Below, in pieces: positions 1 to 7,764 of a stretch of 64,000 nucleotides of DNA (its first letter is position 1; every line of letters starts with the position of its first letter). The notes below the pieces were generated by a model. It saw only the letters and a program-made list of their open reading frames with translations, was not told the DNA's origin and ran no database searches. A program made the translations under genes and the position numbers. This stretch comes from Bradyrhizobium betae (GTDB lineage Bacteria; Pseudomonadota; Alphaproteobacteria; Rhizobiales; Xanthobacteraceae), in the NCBI RefSeq assembly GCF_004123905.1, contig NZ_MZXW01000015.1, positions 124,001 to 188,000 on the forward strand, read 5' to 3'.

Positions 1-542
1 TTGCCGCCGTGCGCGCGATCGTCGCGCAATCACCGTTCCGCCGCATGACCACGCCCGGCGGCCATCAGATGTCGGTGGCGATGACCAATTGCGGCGAGCG
101 CGGCTGGATCACCGACCACACCGGCTATCGCTACGACCCGATCGATCCGCGAACCGGCGCGCCATGGCCGGCGATGCCGCCGGTGTTTTGCGATCTGGCC
201 CGCAACGCGGCGGAGCAGGGCGGTTTCACGGGCTTCGCGCCCGATGCGTGCCTCGTCAATCGCTACGAGCCCGGCACGCGGCTGTCGCTGCATCAGGACA
301 AGGACGAGTTGGATTATTCGGCGCCGATCGTCTCGGTCTCGCTCGGTCTGCCCGCGACCTTCCTGTTCGGCGGCCCGGCGCGCGGCGATAAGCCGCGCCG
401 CTTCCGGCTCGTTCATGGCGACGTCGTGGCCTGGGGCGGTGCCAGCAGGCTCGCCTATCACGGCGTCGCGCCGCTCGCCGAGGGCGAGCATGCGCTGCTC
501 GGCCGCAAGCGGATCAATCTGACCTTTCGCAGGACGCGCTGA
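1..542 (+). CDS. alkB: Alpha-ketoglutarate-dependent DNA repair dioxygenase AlkB (5' end outside window)
   Basis: This is a Fe(II)/2-oxoglutarate dioxygenase of the AlkB family, which oxidatively removes alkyl groups from 1-methyladenine and 3-methylcytosine in DNA. The open frame runs into the left edge, so the N-terminus (roughly 35 residues compared with E. coli AlkB) is missing; about 179 residues are visible. Counting from the codon at position 9, the iron ligands are His95 and Asp97 in LHQDKDE and a distal His in LAYHGV. The segments TPGGHQMSVAMTNCG, PDACLVNRYEPG and SVSLGLPATF match E. coli AlkB closely, and the end RINLTFR carries the expected arginine for 2-oxoglutarate. It converges on the leftward gene that ends 3 bp downstream. 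Confidence 0.95.
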   Translation, partial: AAVRAIVAQSPFRRMTTPGGHQMSVAMTNCGERGWITDHTGYRYDPIDPRTGAPWPAMPPVFCDLARNAAEQGGFTGFAPDACLVNRYEPGTRLSLHQDKDELDYSAPIVSVSLGLPATFLFGGPARGDKPRRFRLVHGDVVAWGGASRLAYHGVAPLAEGEHALLGRKRINLTFRRTR

Positions 543-545
543 CGT

Positions 546-2174
546 CTACGGCTTCGGCGGGTGAATGAACGCCCAGGGGCTGACTTCGGAATCCCTGGTC
601 ACCTCGACCGAGATCAGATACGGCCCGCCATGCGCGAGCGCCTTCTCCATCGCCGCCTTGAACTGGTCCGGCGCGGTCACGCGCGCCGCTGCCACGCCAA
701 ACGACTCCGCCAGCTTGACGAAATCCGGATTGACCAGATCCGACGCCACCACGCGGCCGTCAAAGCGTTCGCGCTGGTCGCGGCGGACATTGCCATAGGC
801 GTTGTTGTTGAACACCAGCGTCACCACGCCGATGTTGAACTGCACGGCGGTGGCAAGCTCCTGCACGCCGAACATGAAGCCGCCGTCGCCGGTGATCGCC
901 ACCACCGGCTTGTCGGGATTGGCGACCTTGGCGCCCAGCGCGGTCGGGAAGCCGGAGCCGAGCGTGCCCTGATAGCCCGAGGTGATGAAGGTGCGCGGCT
1001 GGTAGACCGGGAAGCCGTACCAGGAGGCGAAGCCGAACTGCGACAATTCATCGGTGACGATCGCATTCGCCGGCAGCACCTCGCGCAAAATGTTGAGATA
1101 GGCCATCTGCGGCTGGATGCGCTGGATTTCGGCTTGCGCAGCCGCTGCGGCCTCGCGGATGTCTCCGCGTCGGCCGCTGCTCTTCGCATAACCGGCCTTC
1201 TTCACGGCGGCGACGAGATCAGCCGTGCCGTCCTTGGCGTCGGCAACAATGGCGGCATCGGCGGCAAGCCGGCGCATCTCGGCCGGGTCGATGTCGATCC
1301 GAATCGATTTCAGCCCGCTCGGCTGATACGGCCAGCGGAAGCCCGAGGCCGGCAGCTCCGCGCGGGTACCGATGGCGATCATCAGGTCGGTCTTCGGCCA
1401 GAGCTTGTAGGCGGCCGCCATGGTCAGCCCAAGCTCATGCGCATTGGAGACGATGCCGCGGCCGCTGCGGAAGGCAACCACGGGCGCATCGATCATCTCG
1501 GCGAGCTCGAGGATCTCCTCGCGTGCCTCGATCGCGCCGCTGCCGACGAAGATCATCGGCGCCTTGCTGCCCTTGATCAACGCTGCCGCCTGCTTGATCA
1601 AATCAGGATCGGGCAGCGGCGCGGGCAGCGGCTCCAGCACCTGTGCGGCACGAGTGTCGGCGCGCTGGGTAAAGATGTCCCAGGGCATTTCGACCGAGGC
1701 AGGCCCGCGCCGGCCTGACGTCATCTCCTGGAAGGCGCGTGCCACGGTGGTCGGCGCATTGCCGGGATGTTCGATCCGGTCGGCCCATTTCACATAGGTG
1801 CGCAAGGTCGCGAGCTGGTCCGGCATCTCGTGCAGATGGCCGCGGCCCTTGCCGAGAAATTGCGTCGGCACCTGGCCGGTGACGCATAGCACCGGCTCGT
1901 TGCAGCCGTAGGCGGTGAGCAGCGCCGCGCTGGCGTTGAGCACGCCGGGGCCGGGCACCACGCTGAACACGCCGGGCCTGCCGCTGGAGCGCGCATAGCC
2001 GAACGCCATGTAGCCGCAGGCCTGCTCGTGCCGCGCGCCGATCACCTTGAGCTGGGCCTGGTGGAACGCGTCGAACAGGCCGTAGACCTGCGCGCCGGGC
2101 AGGCCGAACACGGTGTCGACGCCATGGGCGACAAGCCCGCTTACGATCGCTTCGCCGCCGGTGAGGGTGGTCAT
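546..2174 (-). CDS. Thiamine-diphosphate-dependent enzyme, acetolactate synthase-like
   Basis: This 542-residue protein has the three-domain layout of the acetolactate synthase/pyruvate oxidase superfamily. The N-terminal PYR domain has FGLPGAQ and the catalytic glutamate in ARHEQACGYMAFGYAR. A central domain follows, then a C-terminal PP domain with the thiamine-diphosphate motif GDGGFMFG ending in the NN pair of VFNNNAYGNVRRDQ. The start was placed at the ATG before TTLTGGEAIV because the extra upstream codons look non-coding. It is the last gene of the leftward homoprotocatechuate operon, 25 bp after the FAH-family gene. No dedicated small regulatory subunit is nearby, so true branched-chain synthesis is unlikely. 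Decarboxylation or carboligation of a 2-oxo acid linked to aromatic breakdown is possible, but the substrate cannot be read from sequence. Confidence 0.85.
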   Translation of the reverse strand: MTTLTGGEAIVSGLVAHGVDTVFGLPGAQVYGLFDAFHQAQLKVIGARHEQACGYMAFGYARSSGRPGVFSVVPGPGVLNASAALLTAYGCNEPVLCVTGQVPTQFLGKGRGHLHEMPDQLATLRTYVKWADRIEHPGNAPTTVARAFQEMTSGRRGPASVEMPWDIFTQRADTRAAQVLEPLPAPLPDPDLIKQAAALIKGSKAPMIFVGSGAIEAREEILELAEMIDAPVVAFRSGRGIVSNAHELGLTMAAAYKLWPKTDLMIAIGTRAELPASGFRWPYQPSGLKSIRIDIDPAEMRRLAADAAIVADAKDGTADLVAAVKKAGYAKSSGRRGDIREAAAAAQAEIQRIQPQMAYLNILREVLPANAIVTDELSQFGFASWYGFPVYQPRTFITSGYQGTLGSGFPTALGAKVANPDKPVVAITGDGGFMFGVQELATAVQFNIGVVTLVFNNNAYGNVRRDQRERFDGRVVASDLVNPDFVKLAESFGVAAARVTAPDQFKAAMEKALAHGGPYLISVEVTRDSEVSPWAFIHPPKP

Positions 2175-2199
2175 TGCATCATTCCACTTCAATTCTTGG

Positions 2200-3069
2200 T
2201 CAGGCTTCGTCGACGACGCCGTTGCGCAATTTGCCGATGCCCTCGGCTTCGACCTCGATGACATCGCCGGGCTTTAAGTAACGCGGCGGATCGAACCGCG
2301 CACCGGCGCCGGTCGGCGTGCCCGTCACGATGATGTCACCGGGGACCAGCGTCGCGAAGGTCGAGATATAGCTGATGAGATAGCGGAACGGAAACATCAG
2401 CCGGCTGGTGCGGTCGTCCTGCCTGAGTTCACCGTTGACATGCGTGGTGAGGCGGATGTCGGCGATCTGCGCTTCCCTCGCATAAGGCACCAGCCACGGC
2501 CCGAGGCTGCCGCTGGAATCAAAATTCTTGCCTTGCGTGACGTTGAACTTGGCGTGGCGCAGCCAGTCGCGCACCGAGCCTTCGTTGCAGAGCGTCAGTG
2601 CGGCGACGTGGTCGAGCGCCGCGCTCTCGGCGATGTGCCGGCCGGCCTTGCCGATCACCAGCACGATCTCGCCCTCATAGTCGAGCTGCGCGGACGCGCG
2701 CGGGCGCACCAGCGGCGTGTCGTGGCCGACGAACGATCGTGGCGAACGCATGAACATGCTCGGATATTTCGGCGCGTCCTGGCCATCCTTGTACTCGGCG
2801 TTACGATCAGGATAGTTGACGCCGATGCAGATGATCTTTTCCGGCGCGGGCACCGGCGGCAGCCAAATGATGTCACCGAGGGCATGATCCGGCTTGCGGC
2901 CGGCTGCTTCCTCGGCAAGGCTCGCAAGCTTGCCGGCCGCGATCACTTCGCGCAGCGTCGGATAGTCCTTGGCGTAGCGCGCGGAGAGATCGACGATGCC
3001 GCCCTCGAGGACGGCGCCGTAGCTGATATCACCCTTGATGGAATAGGCGGCGAGGCGAGGGAGCTTCAT
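2200..3069 (-). CDS. hpaG: Fumarylacetoacetate hydrolase-family protein, HpaG-like decarboxylase/isomerase
   Basis: A 289-residue member of the FAH superfamily. A short N-terminal region precedes the FAH fold with IICIGVNYPDRN, the metal-binding glutamates in QLDYEGEIVLVIGK, the FTQGKNFD-type loop (here NVTQGKNFDSSG) and the closing GDIIVTGTPTGAG and LKPGDVIEVEAEGIGKLRN. In homoprotocatechuate degradation this family supplies the 5-oxopent-3-ene-1,2,5-tricarboxylate decarboxylase/isomerase step (HpaG), and the operon otherwise lacks that activity, which is why the symbol is offered. The ATG lies 3 bp after the stop of the dioxygenase gene, so the two are probably translationally coupled. Family assignment is firm; the exact step is an inference from context. 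Confidence 0.85.
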   Translation of the reverse strand: MKLPRLAAYSIKGDISYGAVLEGGIVDLSARYAKDYPTLREVIAAGKLASLAEEAAGRKPDHALGDIIWLPPVPAPEKIICIGVNYPDRNAEYKDGQDAPKYPSMFMRSPRSFVGHDTPLVRPRASAQLDYEGEIVLVIGKAGRHIAESAALDHVAALTLCNEGSVRDWLRHAKFNVTQGKNFDSSGSLGPWLVPYAREAQIADIRLTTHVNGELRQDDRTSRLMFPFRYLISYISTFATLVPGDIIVTGTPTGAGARFDPPRYLKPGDVIEVEAEGIGKLRNGVVDEA

Positions 3070-3072
3070 CGC

Positions 3073-4056
3073 TTAATCCGCCACCAGCACGTCGGCCACG
3101 AATTTTGGCTCACGCACGGCCTGGCCAGCGAAGGGCGAGCCCTGCTCGAACCAGGAGCGCGGCGCTGGTGCGCCCCACAGCGTCTGTCGGCGCGGATCGC
3201 GCAGCGACCAGCGCAGTGGCTCGTGGTCGTGATCGCCGGTAAAGTAGTCGCTGGTGTAGAGCTCGAGGCGGTGTCCGTCGGGATCCCTGACATAGAGGAA
3301 GAACGCATTCGAGATGCCATGGCGTCCGGGGCCGCGCTCGATGTTCTTCACGAAACCTTGGGAGGCCATGACGTCGCAGAGATGGATGATGTTCATCGCC
3401 GTCGGCGTCCAGTAGGCAAAGTGGTGCAGGCGAGGGCCCTTGCCGTTCGTGATCGCAAAATCGTGGACGTTGCCCTTGCGATGCATCCAGGCGGCGGCGA
3501 TGCGGCCGTTCGGCCCGTCCTCCTCGGCATATTCGGTGAGACGGAAGCCGAGCCGCGCATAGAACTCGATCGTGTCCTGCACCTCGGCGGCGAAGACGTT
3601 GAAATGGTCGAGCCGCTGCGGGTGGCAGCCCCTGTAGAGGTCGTAGCGGCGCAACAGATGCGGCCGGCGGTCCATCGCCGCGTAGAGTTCGATCTGGAAG
3701 CCGAAGGGATCGGTGAACTGGAGCGTGCGGCCCTGAAAGGGCTGGTCGACAAAGGCGTAGCCAAGGCCGTTCTCGGAGAGAAACCTTGCGGCCTTGTCGA
3801 GATCCCCGTCGTTGCCGACCTTGAAACCGAGCCTGTTGCAGGCGGGCGCCGCCGCTTTGCGCAGCACCAGCGAGTGGTGCTGATGTTCTTCTGCGGCGCG
3901 CAAATACACGACATTGTCGTCGGCATCCTCGACATGCAGGCCGATCGTCGTCTCGTAGAATGCGCGGCTCAGCTTCAGGTCGGTCACGTCGAGCACGACG
4001 TGGCTGGAGCGGATGATGTTGAACGGCGGCTCGAAGATGTGTTGCGGTACGGGCAT
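3073..4056 (-). CDS. hpaD: Homoprotocatechuate 2,3-dioxygenase (type I extradiol)
   Basis: A 327-residue extradiol ring-cleavage dioxygenase with two vicinal-oxygen-chelate modules, resembling the homoprotocatechuate 2,3-dioxygenases of Brevibacterium and Arthrobacter. The probable metal ligands are His151 (RLDHFNVF), His211 or His212 (LHHFAYW) and Glu265 (HRLELYTSDYF), in the C-terminal module. It opens the ring of 3,4-dihydroxyphenylacetate to 5-carboxymethyl-2-hydroxymuconate semialdehyde. It sits 26 bp after hpaE and 3 bp before the FAH-family gene. E. coli HpaD belongs to an unrelated extradiol class, so the name here reflects role, not homology. The substrate call is supported by the neighbouring hpaE, hpaF, hpaH and hpaR. 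Confidence 0.9.
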   Translation of the reverse strand: MPVPQHIFEPPFNIIRSSHVVLDVTDLKLSRAFYETTIGLHVEDADDNVVYLRAAEEHQHHSLVLRKAAAPACNRLGFKVGNDGDLDKAARFLSENGLGYAFVDQPFQGRTLQFTDPFGFQIELYAAMDRRPHLLRRYDLYRGCHPQRLDHFNVFAAEVQDTIEFYARLGFRLTEYAEEDGPNGRIAAAWMHRKGNVHDFAITNGKGPRLHHFAYWTPTAMNIIHLCDVMASQGFVKNIERGPGRHGISNAFFLYVRDPDGHRLELYTSDYFTGDHDHEPLRWSLRDPRRQTLWGAPAPRSWFEQGSPFAGQAVREPKFVADVLVAD

Positions 4057-4082
4057 TGCGTTTCCCCTCGGAACGACGAGCG

Positions 4083-5621
4083 TCAGATTCCCAATTTCTG
4101 AATCTTGTGCGTGCCCCGCGCCAGCGAGACGTGCTTGGTTTCCATGTAGAAGTCGAACGAGTAATCGCCGCCGTCGCGGCCGATGCCCGAGGCCTTCATG
4201 CCGCCGAACGGCGTCGGCAGATGGCGGACGTTTTCCGAGTTGAGCCAGATCATGCCGGCCTCCAGCGCATCGGCGACGCGCAACGCGCGGCCGACGTCGT
4301 TGGTCCAGACATAGCCGGTCAGGCCATAGCGGATGTCGTTGGCGATCGCGATGGCGTCGGTTTCGTCCTTGAAGGGCAGCACGGTGAGGAAGGGGCCGAA
4401 CACCTCCTCCTGCGCCACGCGCATCTTGCCGTTGGCGCCTGTGACCAGCGTCGGCTCGACATAATGTCCGCCGCCCGGGCCGTCATAGGCCTTGCCGCCG
4501 ACCGCGATCACAGCGCCGTCCTGGCGCGCGACGTCGAAATAGGAGCAGACCTTTGCCAGATGCCGCTCGTGGATCAGCGGCCCGATCTCGGTTAAGGGAT
4601 CGAGGGGATGGCCGACCTTCAGCGCCTTCACGCGCGCGGTCAGCTTCTCCACGAACTTGTCGGCGATGTTCTGCTGGATCAGCAGTCGGCTCGACGAGGT
4701 GCAGCGCTCGCCGTTGAGCGAGTAGATCATGAATACGACGGCATCGAGCGCGCGGTCGAGATCGGCGTCGTCGAACACGATAACCGGGTTCTTGCCGCCG
4801 AGCTCGAAATGCACGCGCTTCAGCGTGGGCGCGCCCTGAACCATGATCGCCGAGCCGGTTGCGCTCTCGCCGACAAAGCCGATCGCCTTGATCGCCGGAT
4901 GCTCGGTCAGCGCCTTGCCGGCTTCTTCGCCAAGGCCATGCACGGTGTTGAGCACGCCGTCGGGCACGCCGGCTTCCTTCACGAGCCTGGACAAAATGCT
5001 GGCGGTGACCGGCGACCATTCGGCCGGCTTGTGCACGACGGTGCAGCCGGCGGCTAGCGCAGGGGCGATCTTCCAGGTCGACAGCATGAACGGCGTGTTC
5101 CACGGCGTGATCACGCCGACCGGGCCGATCGGCACGCGGGTGGAGACATTCCAATGCTCGTCGCTCGGCGTGTTCTGGCCATCGCGCGCCTCGCCGCATC
5201 TGTCGGCGAAGAAGCGAAAATTCTCGGCAGCGCGGATCGCAGCCTTGGCCATGAAGCGATAGGCCTGCCCGGTGTCGATGCATTCGAGCACCGCGATGTC
5301 TTCGGCATTGTCCTCGATGGCGTCGGCGACCCGATGCAGCAGCTTCTTCCGCATCGCCGGTGCCATGTCGCGCCACGACTTGAAGGCAAGGGCGGCAGAC
5401 GTGGCTGCGGCGTCGATGTCCTCGGCATTGCCGCGCGCGACGCTCGCGAGCGTCGCGCCATCGACCGGCGACTTGGTCTCGAAGGTATCGCCGGATATCG
5501 AGGGGACGACCTTGCCATCGATCATGTGGCCGATGCCGTCCGCGCGCAGCGTCTTCAGCAGCGGCGCAGCGCGCTCGCGGTTGGCCTGGAATACATCGGT
5601 TCTCGGCGTGGGCTTATCCAT
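4083..5621 (-). CDS. hpaE: 5-carboxymethyl-2-hydroxymuconate-semialdehyde dehydrogenase
   Basis: A 512-residue NAD-dependent aldehyde dehydrogenase of full family length. It shows the cofactor segment GVITPWNTPF and HKPAEWSP, the general-base Glu273 in FELGGKNP, and the catalytic Cys307 in NGERCTSSSRL. It oxidises the ring-cleavage product of hpaD to 5-carboxymethyl-2-hydroxymuconate. The N-terminus begins 8 bases inside the end of the isomerase gene hpaF, showing operon structure. The pathway assignment rests on the operon; the enzyme family itself is clear. Confidence 0.92.
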   Translation of the reverse strand: MDKPTPRTDVFQANRERAAPLLKTLRADGIGHMIDGKVVPSISGDTFETKSPVDGATLASVARGNAEDIDAAATSAALAFKSWRDMAPAMRKKLLHRVADAIEDNAEDIAVLECIDTGQAYRFMAKAAIRAAENFRFFADRCGEARDGQNTPSDEHWNVSTRVPIGPVGVITPWNTPFMLSTWKIAPALAAGCTVVHKPAEWSPVTASILSRLVKEAGVPDGVLNTVHGLGEEAGKALTEHPAIKAIGFVGESATGSAIMVQGAPTLKRVHFELGGKNPVIVFDDADLDRALDAVVFMIYSLNGERCTSSSRLLIQQNIADKFVEKLTARVKALKVGHPLDPLTEIGPLIHERHLAKVCSYFDVARQDGAVIAVGGKAYDGPGGGHYVEPTLVTGANGKMRVAQEEVFGPFLTVLPFKDETDAIAIANDIRYGLTGYVWTNDVGRALRVADALEAGMIWLNSENVRHLPTPFGGMKASGIGRDGGDYSFDFYMETKHVSLARGTHKIQKLGI

Positions 5622-6012
5622 TTGCAGCCTCCACTTTCAGGGCGTCGTGGATGTTGTTGCGCTTCCAGCTGGTGTCCTTGTCGTTGATCTGCATGTCGAA
5701 CGACAAAGCGAACTTGCTGACGGCGAAGACGGGATCGAGATGTTTTGACAGTGCCTGGAACACGTGCTCGCCGGCTCTCCTGCGTGTTGCAAGGTCGCGG
5801 CCTTCGCCGATGCGCAGCACCATGTCGAGAAAGCCATAGTCCTGCCGCGCGTCGGCGATCGCATAATGCTCACACCTGACAGCGCGGACGCGGATGCCGC
5901 CGAGCGGGAAGATGCCGGTCTCCACCGCCGCCTTGCGCACGACTTCGCAGACCGCGCCGATATCGAGACGGCCATCGAGATTGGCCGAATATTCGATCGT
6001 GAAATGCGGCAT
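5614..6012 (-). CDS. hpaF: 5-carboxymethyl-2-hydroxymuconate delta-isomerase
   Basis: A 132-residue protein of the CHMI branch of the tautomerase superfamily. The start at MPHFTIEYSANLDG was chosen because the family acts through an N-terminal proline exposed after removal of methionine, and Pro2 is present here. Other conserved parts are FPLGGIRVRAVRCEHYAIAD and the end FEL/FALSFDMQIND. It isomerises 5-carboxymethyl-2-hydroxymuconate to the 2-oxo form in the meta-cleavage pathway. Its 3' end overlaps hpaE by 8 bases and its start is 29 bp after the hydratase gene. An in-frame upstream extension of 62 codons overlaps hpaH and is not credible. Confidence 0.9.
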   Translation of the reverse strand: MPHFTIEYSANLDGRLDIGAVCEVVRKAAVETGIFPLGGIRVRAVRCEHYAIADARQDYGFLDMVLRIGEGRDLATRRRAGEHVFQALSKHLDPVFAVSKFALSFDMQINDKDTSWKRNNIHDALKVEAANG

Positions 6013-6041
6013 CGCGGTTTCACTCCCTGTATTTTTATCTG

Positions 6042-6848
6042 TCAGGCGAAGTAGCAGCTCACGGAGCCGTAGGCGCCATAATCGGCCTGAATTGTGTCGC
6101 CCTTGCGGGTTTCGATCGGACGGATGAAGGATCCCGCGAGCACGACCTGCCCCGGCTCCAGCGCAAGGCCGAGCGGCGCGATCTTGTTGGCAAGCCAAGC
6201 GACGGCGGTCGCGGGATGATTGAGCACGCCGGCAGCGAGGCCGGTCTCTTCGAGCTGGCCGTTCCTGAAGCAGAGCGCGCCGATCCAGCGCAAATCCGCA
6301 TCCAGCGGGCGGATCGGCCGTCCACCCAGCACGATGCCTGCATTCGCAGCATTGTCGGCGATGGTGTCAAAGATCTTTCGCGCCGCTTTCGTCTGGGGAT
6401 CGACGCGCTCGATGCGCGTGTCCAAAATCTCCAGCGCGGGCACGACGAAGTCGGTGGCGTTGAGCACGTCGAACAGCGTGCAGTCGGGGCCCGCGAGCCG
6501 CTTGCTCATGACGAAGGCGAGCTCGGCCTCCACGCGCGTCGCAATGAAGCGCTCGGTCGGGACGAGGCCGCCATCGGCAAAGAACATGTCGTCGAGCAGC
6601 ACGCCGGAATCCGGCTCGTCGATATTGAGCGAACTCTGCATCGCCTTCGAGGTCAGGCCGATCTTGTGGCCTTTTACGATACGCCCTTCGGCAATCTTGA
6701 CGTCGACCCAGGCCTTCTGAATCGCGTAGGCATCGGCGATGGTGATGCCAGGGAAATCCTGCGAGAGCTGCCGGATCTGCACGCGGGTCTTCTCCGCCTG
6801 GTGCAGACGGCTCGCGCAAGCTTGGATATCGTCGCTGGAAAGCGCCAT
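6042..6848 (-). CDS. hpaH: 2-oxo-hept-4-ene-1,7-dioate hydratase
   Basis: A 268-residue hydratase of the MhpD/HpaH family, of usual length. It contains KGHKIGLTSKAMQ, the metal-site segment VEAELAFVMSK, VPALEILDTRI and GVLNHPATAVAWLANKI, all typical of the family. It adds water to 2-oxo-hept-4-ene-1,7-dioate before aldolase cleavage. This is the first gene of the leftward hpa operon; its start faces hpaR across a 111-bp intergenic region holding the probable repressor operator. Confidence 0.92.
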   Translation of the reverse strand: MALSSDDIQACASRLHQAEKTRVQIRQLSQDFPGITIADAYAIQKAWVDVKIAEGRIVKGHKIGLTSKAMQSSLNIDEPDSGVLLDDMFFADGGLVPTERFIATRVEAELAFVMSKRLAGPDCTLFDVLNATDFVVPALEILDTRIERVDPQTKAARKIFDTIADNAANAGIVLGGRPIRPLDADLRWIGALCFRNGQLEETGLAAGVLNHPATAVAWLANKIAPLGLALEPGQVVLAGSFIRPIETRKGDTIQADYGAYGSVSCYFA

Positions 6849-6878
6849 TTTGTGATCTTACAAATCGTGGTGCCGGAG

Positions 6879-6907
6879 ATACTTAACATGTTAAGTGAAT
6901 GCGTCAA
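6879..6907 (-). promoter_or_regulatory. Candidate hpa promoter with embedded MarR-type operator
   Basis: A perfect 16-bp palindrome, ACTTAACATGTTAAGT, lies at 6881-6896 between hpaH and hpaR. Reading leftward, a TTGACG -35-like box at 6907-6902 is followed about 17 bases later by a weak -10 (AAGTAT). The palindrome therefore fills the spacer and overlaps the -10. MarR/HpaR-family dimers bind palindromes of this size, so occlusion of the hpa promoter by HpaR is the simplest reading. The palindrome is directly seen; the promoter elements and the regulator assignment are inferred. Confidence 0.7.
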
Positions 6908-6959
6908 ACACAAATTGGGCTTGCTGCACTGCAAACGTTTTGCGGTCTGAAAGGGCGTC

Positions 6960-7478
6960 ATGGCGAAGAGACCGGCTGATTCCGCGAACGGAAGTGCGAC
7001 GATCGCAAGGCAGGTGCCGATGCGCGACTTCTCGCGCTCGCTGCCGATGTCGCTGCTCAGGGCGCGCGAGGCCGTGATGCGGCAGTTTCGTCCCAAGCTG
7101 CGCGAGCACGGCTTGACCGAGCAGCAATGGCGCATCCTCCGAGCGCTTGCGTCCATCGAGGCCGCCGAGGTCACGGAGCTCGCGCGCACGGCATTTCTCC
7201 TGGGGCCGAGCCTGTCGCGCATCCTGCGCGATCTCGAGGCGCGCAATTTGATCGAGCGCAAGACCGCGAAGGCCGACCAGCGCCGCAGTATGGTCTCGAT
7301 CTCGAAGGAGGGCGTGAAGCTGATGGCCTCGGTCGCGCCGTCCTCGGAAGCGATCTATGCCGAGATCACGCAGCGCTTCGGCGCGCGAAAGCTCGCCGAG
7401 TTGCAGGAGATGCTCGGTCAGTTGGAGTTGTGTCTCGCTTCCACCGACGCGAGTGACGATGTTGCGGATGAAACGTAA
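6960..7478 (+). CDS. hpaR: MarR-family repressor of homoprotocatechuate degradation
   Basis: A 172-residue winged-helix regulator. After a basic N-terminal extension of about 20 residues it matches HpaR of E. coli: LLRAREAVMRQFRP, LTEQQWRILRAL, then LARTAFLLGPSLSRILRDLEARNLIER (recognition helix and wing entry) and DQRRSMVSISKEG. In enteric bacteria HpaR represses the meta-cleavage operon and is released by 4-hydroxyphenylacetate-type ligands. It diverges from hpaH, and a 16-bp palindrome sits between them. A GAAAGG ribosome site precedes the ATG. The extra N-terminus may mean that translation starts further in, at MRDFSRSLPM. Confidence 0.92.
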   Translation: MAKRPADSANGSATIARQVPMRDFSRSLPMSLLRAREAVMRQFRPKLREHGLTEQQWRILRALASIEAAEVTELARTAFLLGPSLSRILRDLEARNLIERKTAKADQRRSMVSISKEGVKLMASVAPSSEAIYAEITQRFGARKLAELQEMLGQLELCLASTDASDDVADET

Positions 7479-7764
7479 CGGCAAATTTGCATGATGACTT
7501 GCCAGTTACGCATGACTGTTCGTTGTTGCCTAACGCGTAAGCACCGCGAGCCGCGCGAAAACCCTGGGAAAAATAGCCGAGAATAGATCGCCGCCGTTGG
7601 TGTTAATCACCGTTGGGCGCGAGCTCTCCGCACTTAGTCGATGATGGCTCAATATCAATTTACTCACACGGAGAGAATTCGTAACTAGCATCAGGCTCTG
7701 TATTCAGCGATAGAGCCAAAACAAAGAAGGGCCGACAAGGATGCCCGGCCTCAGGGAGGAATGA

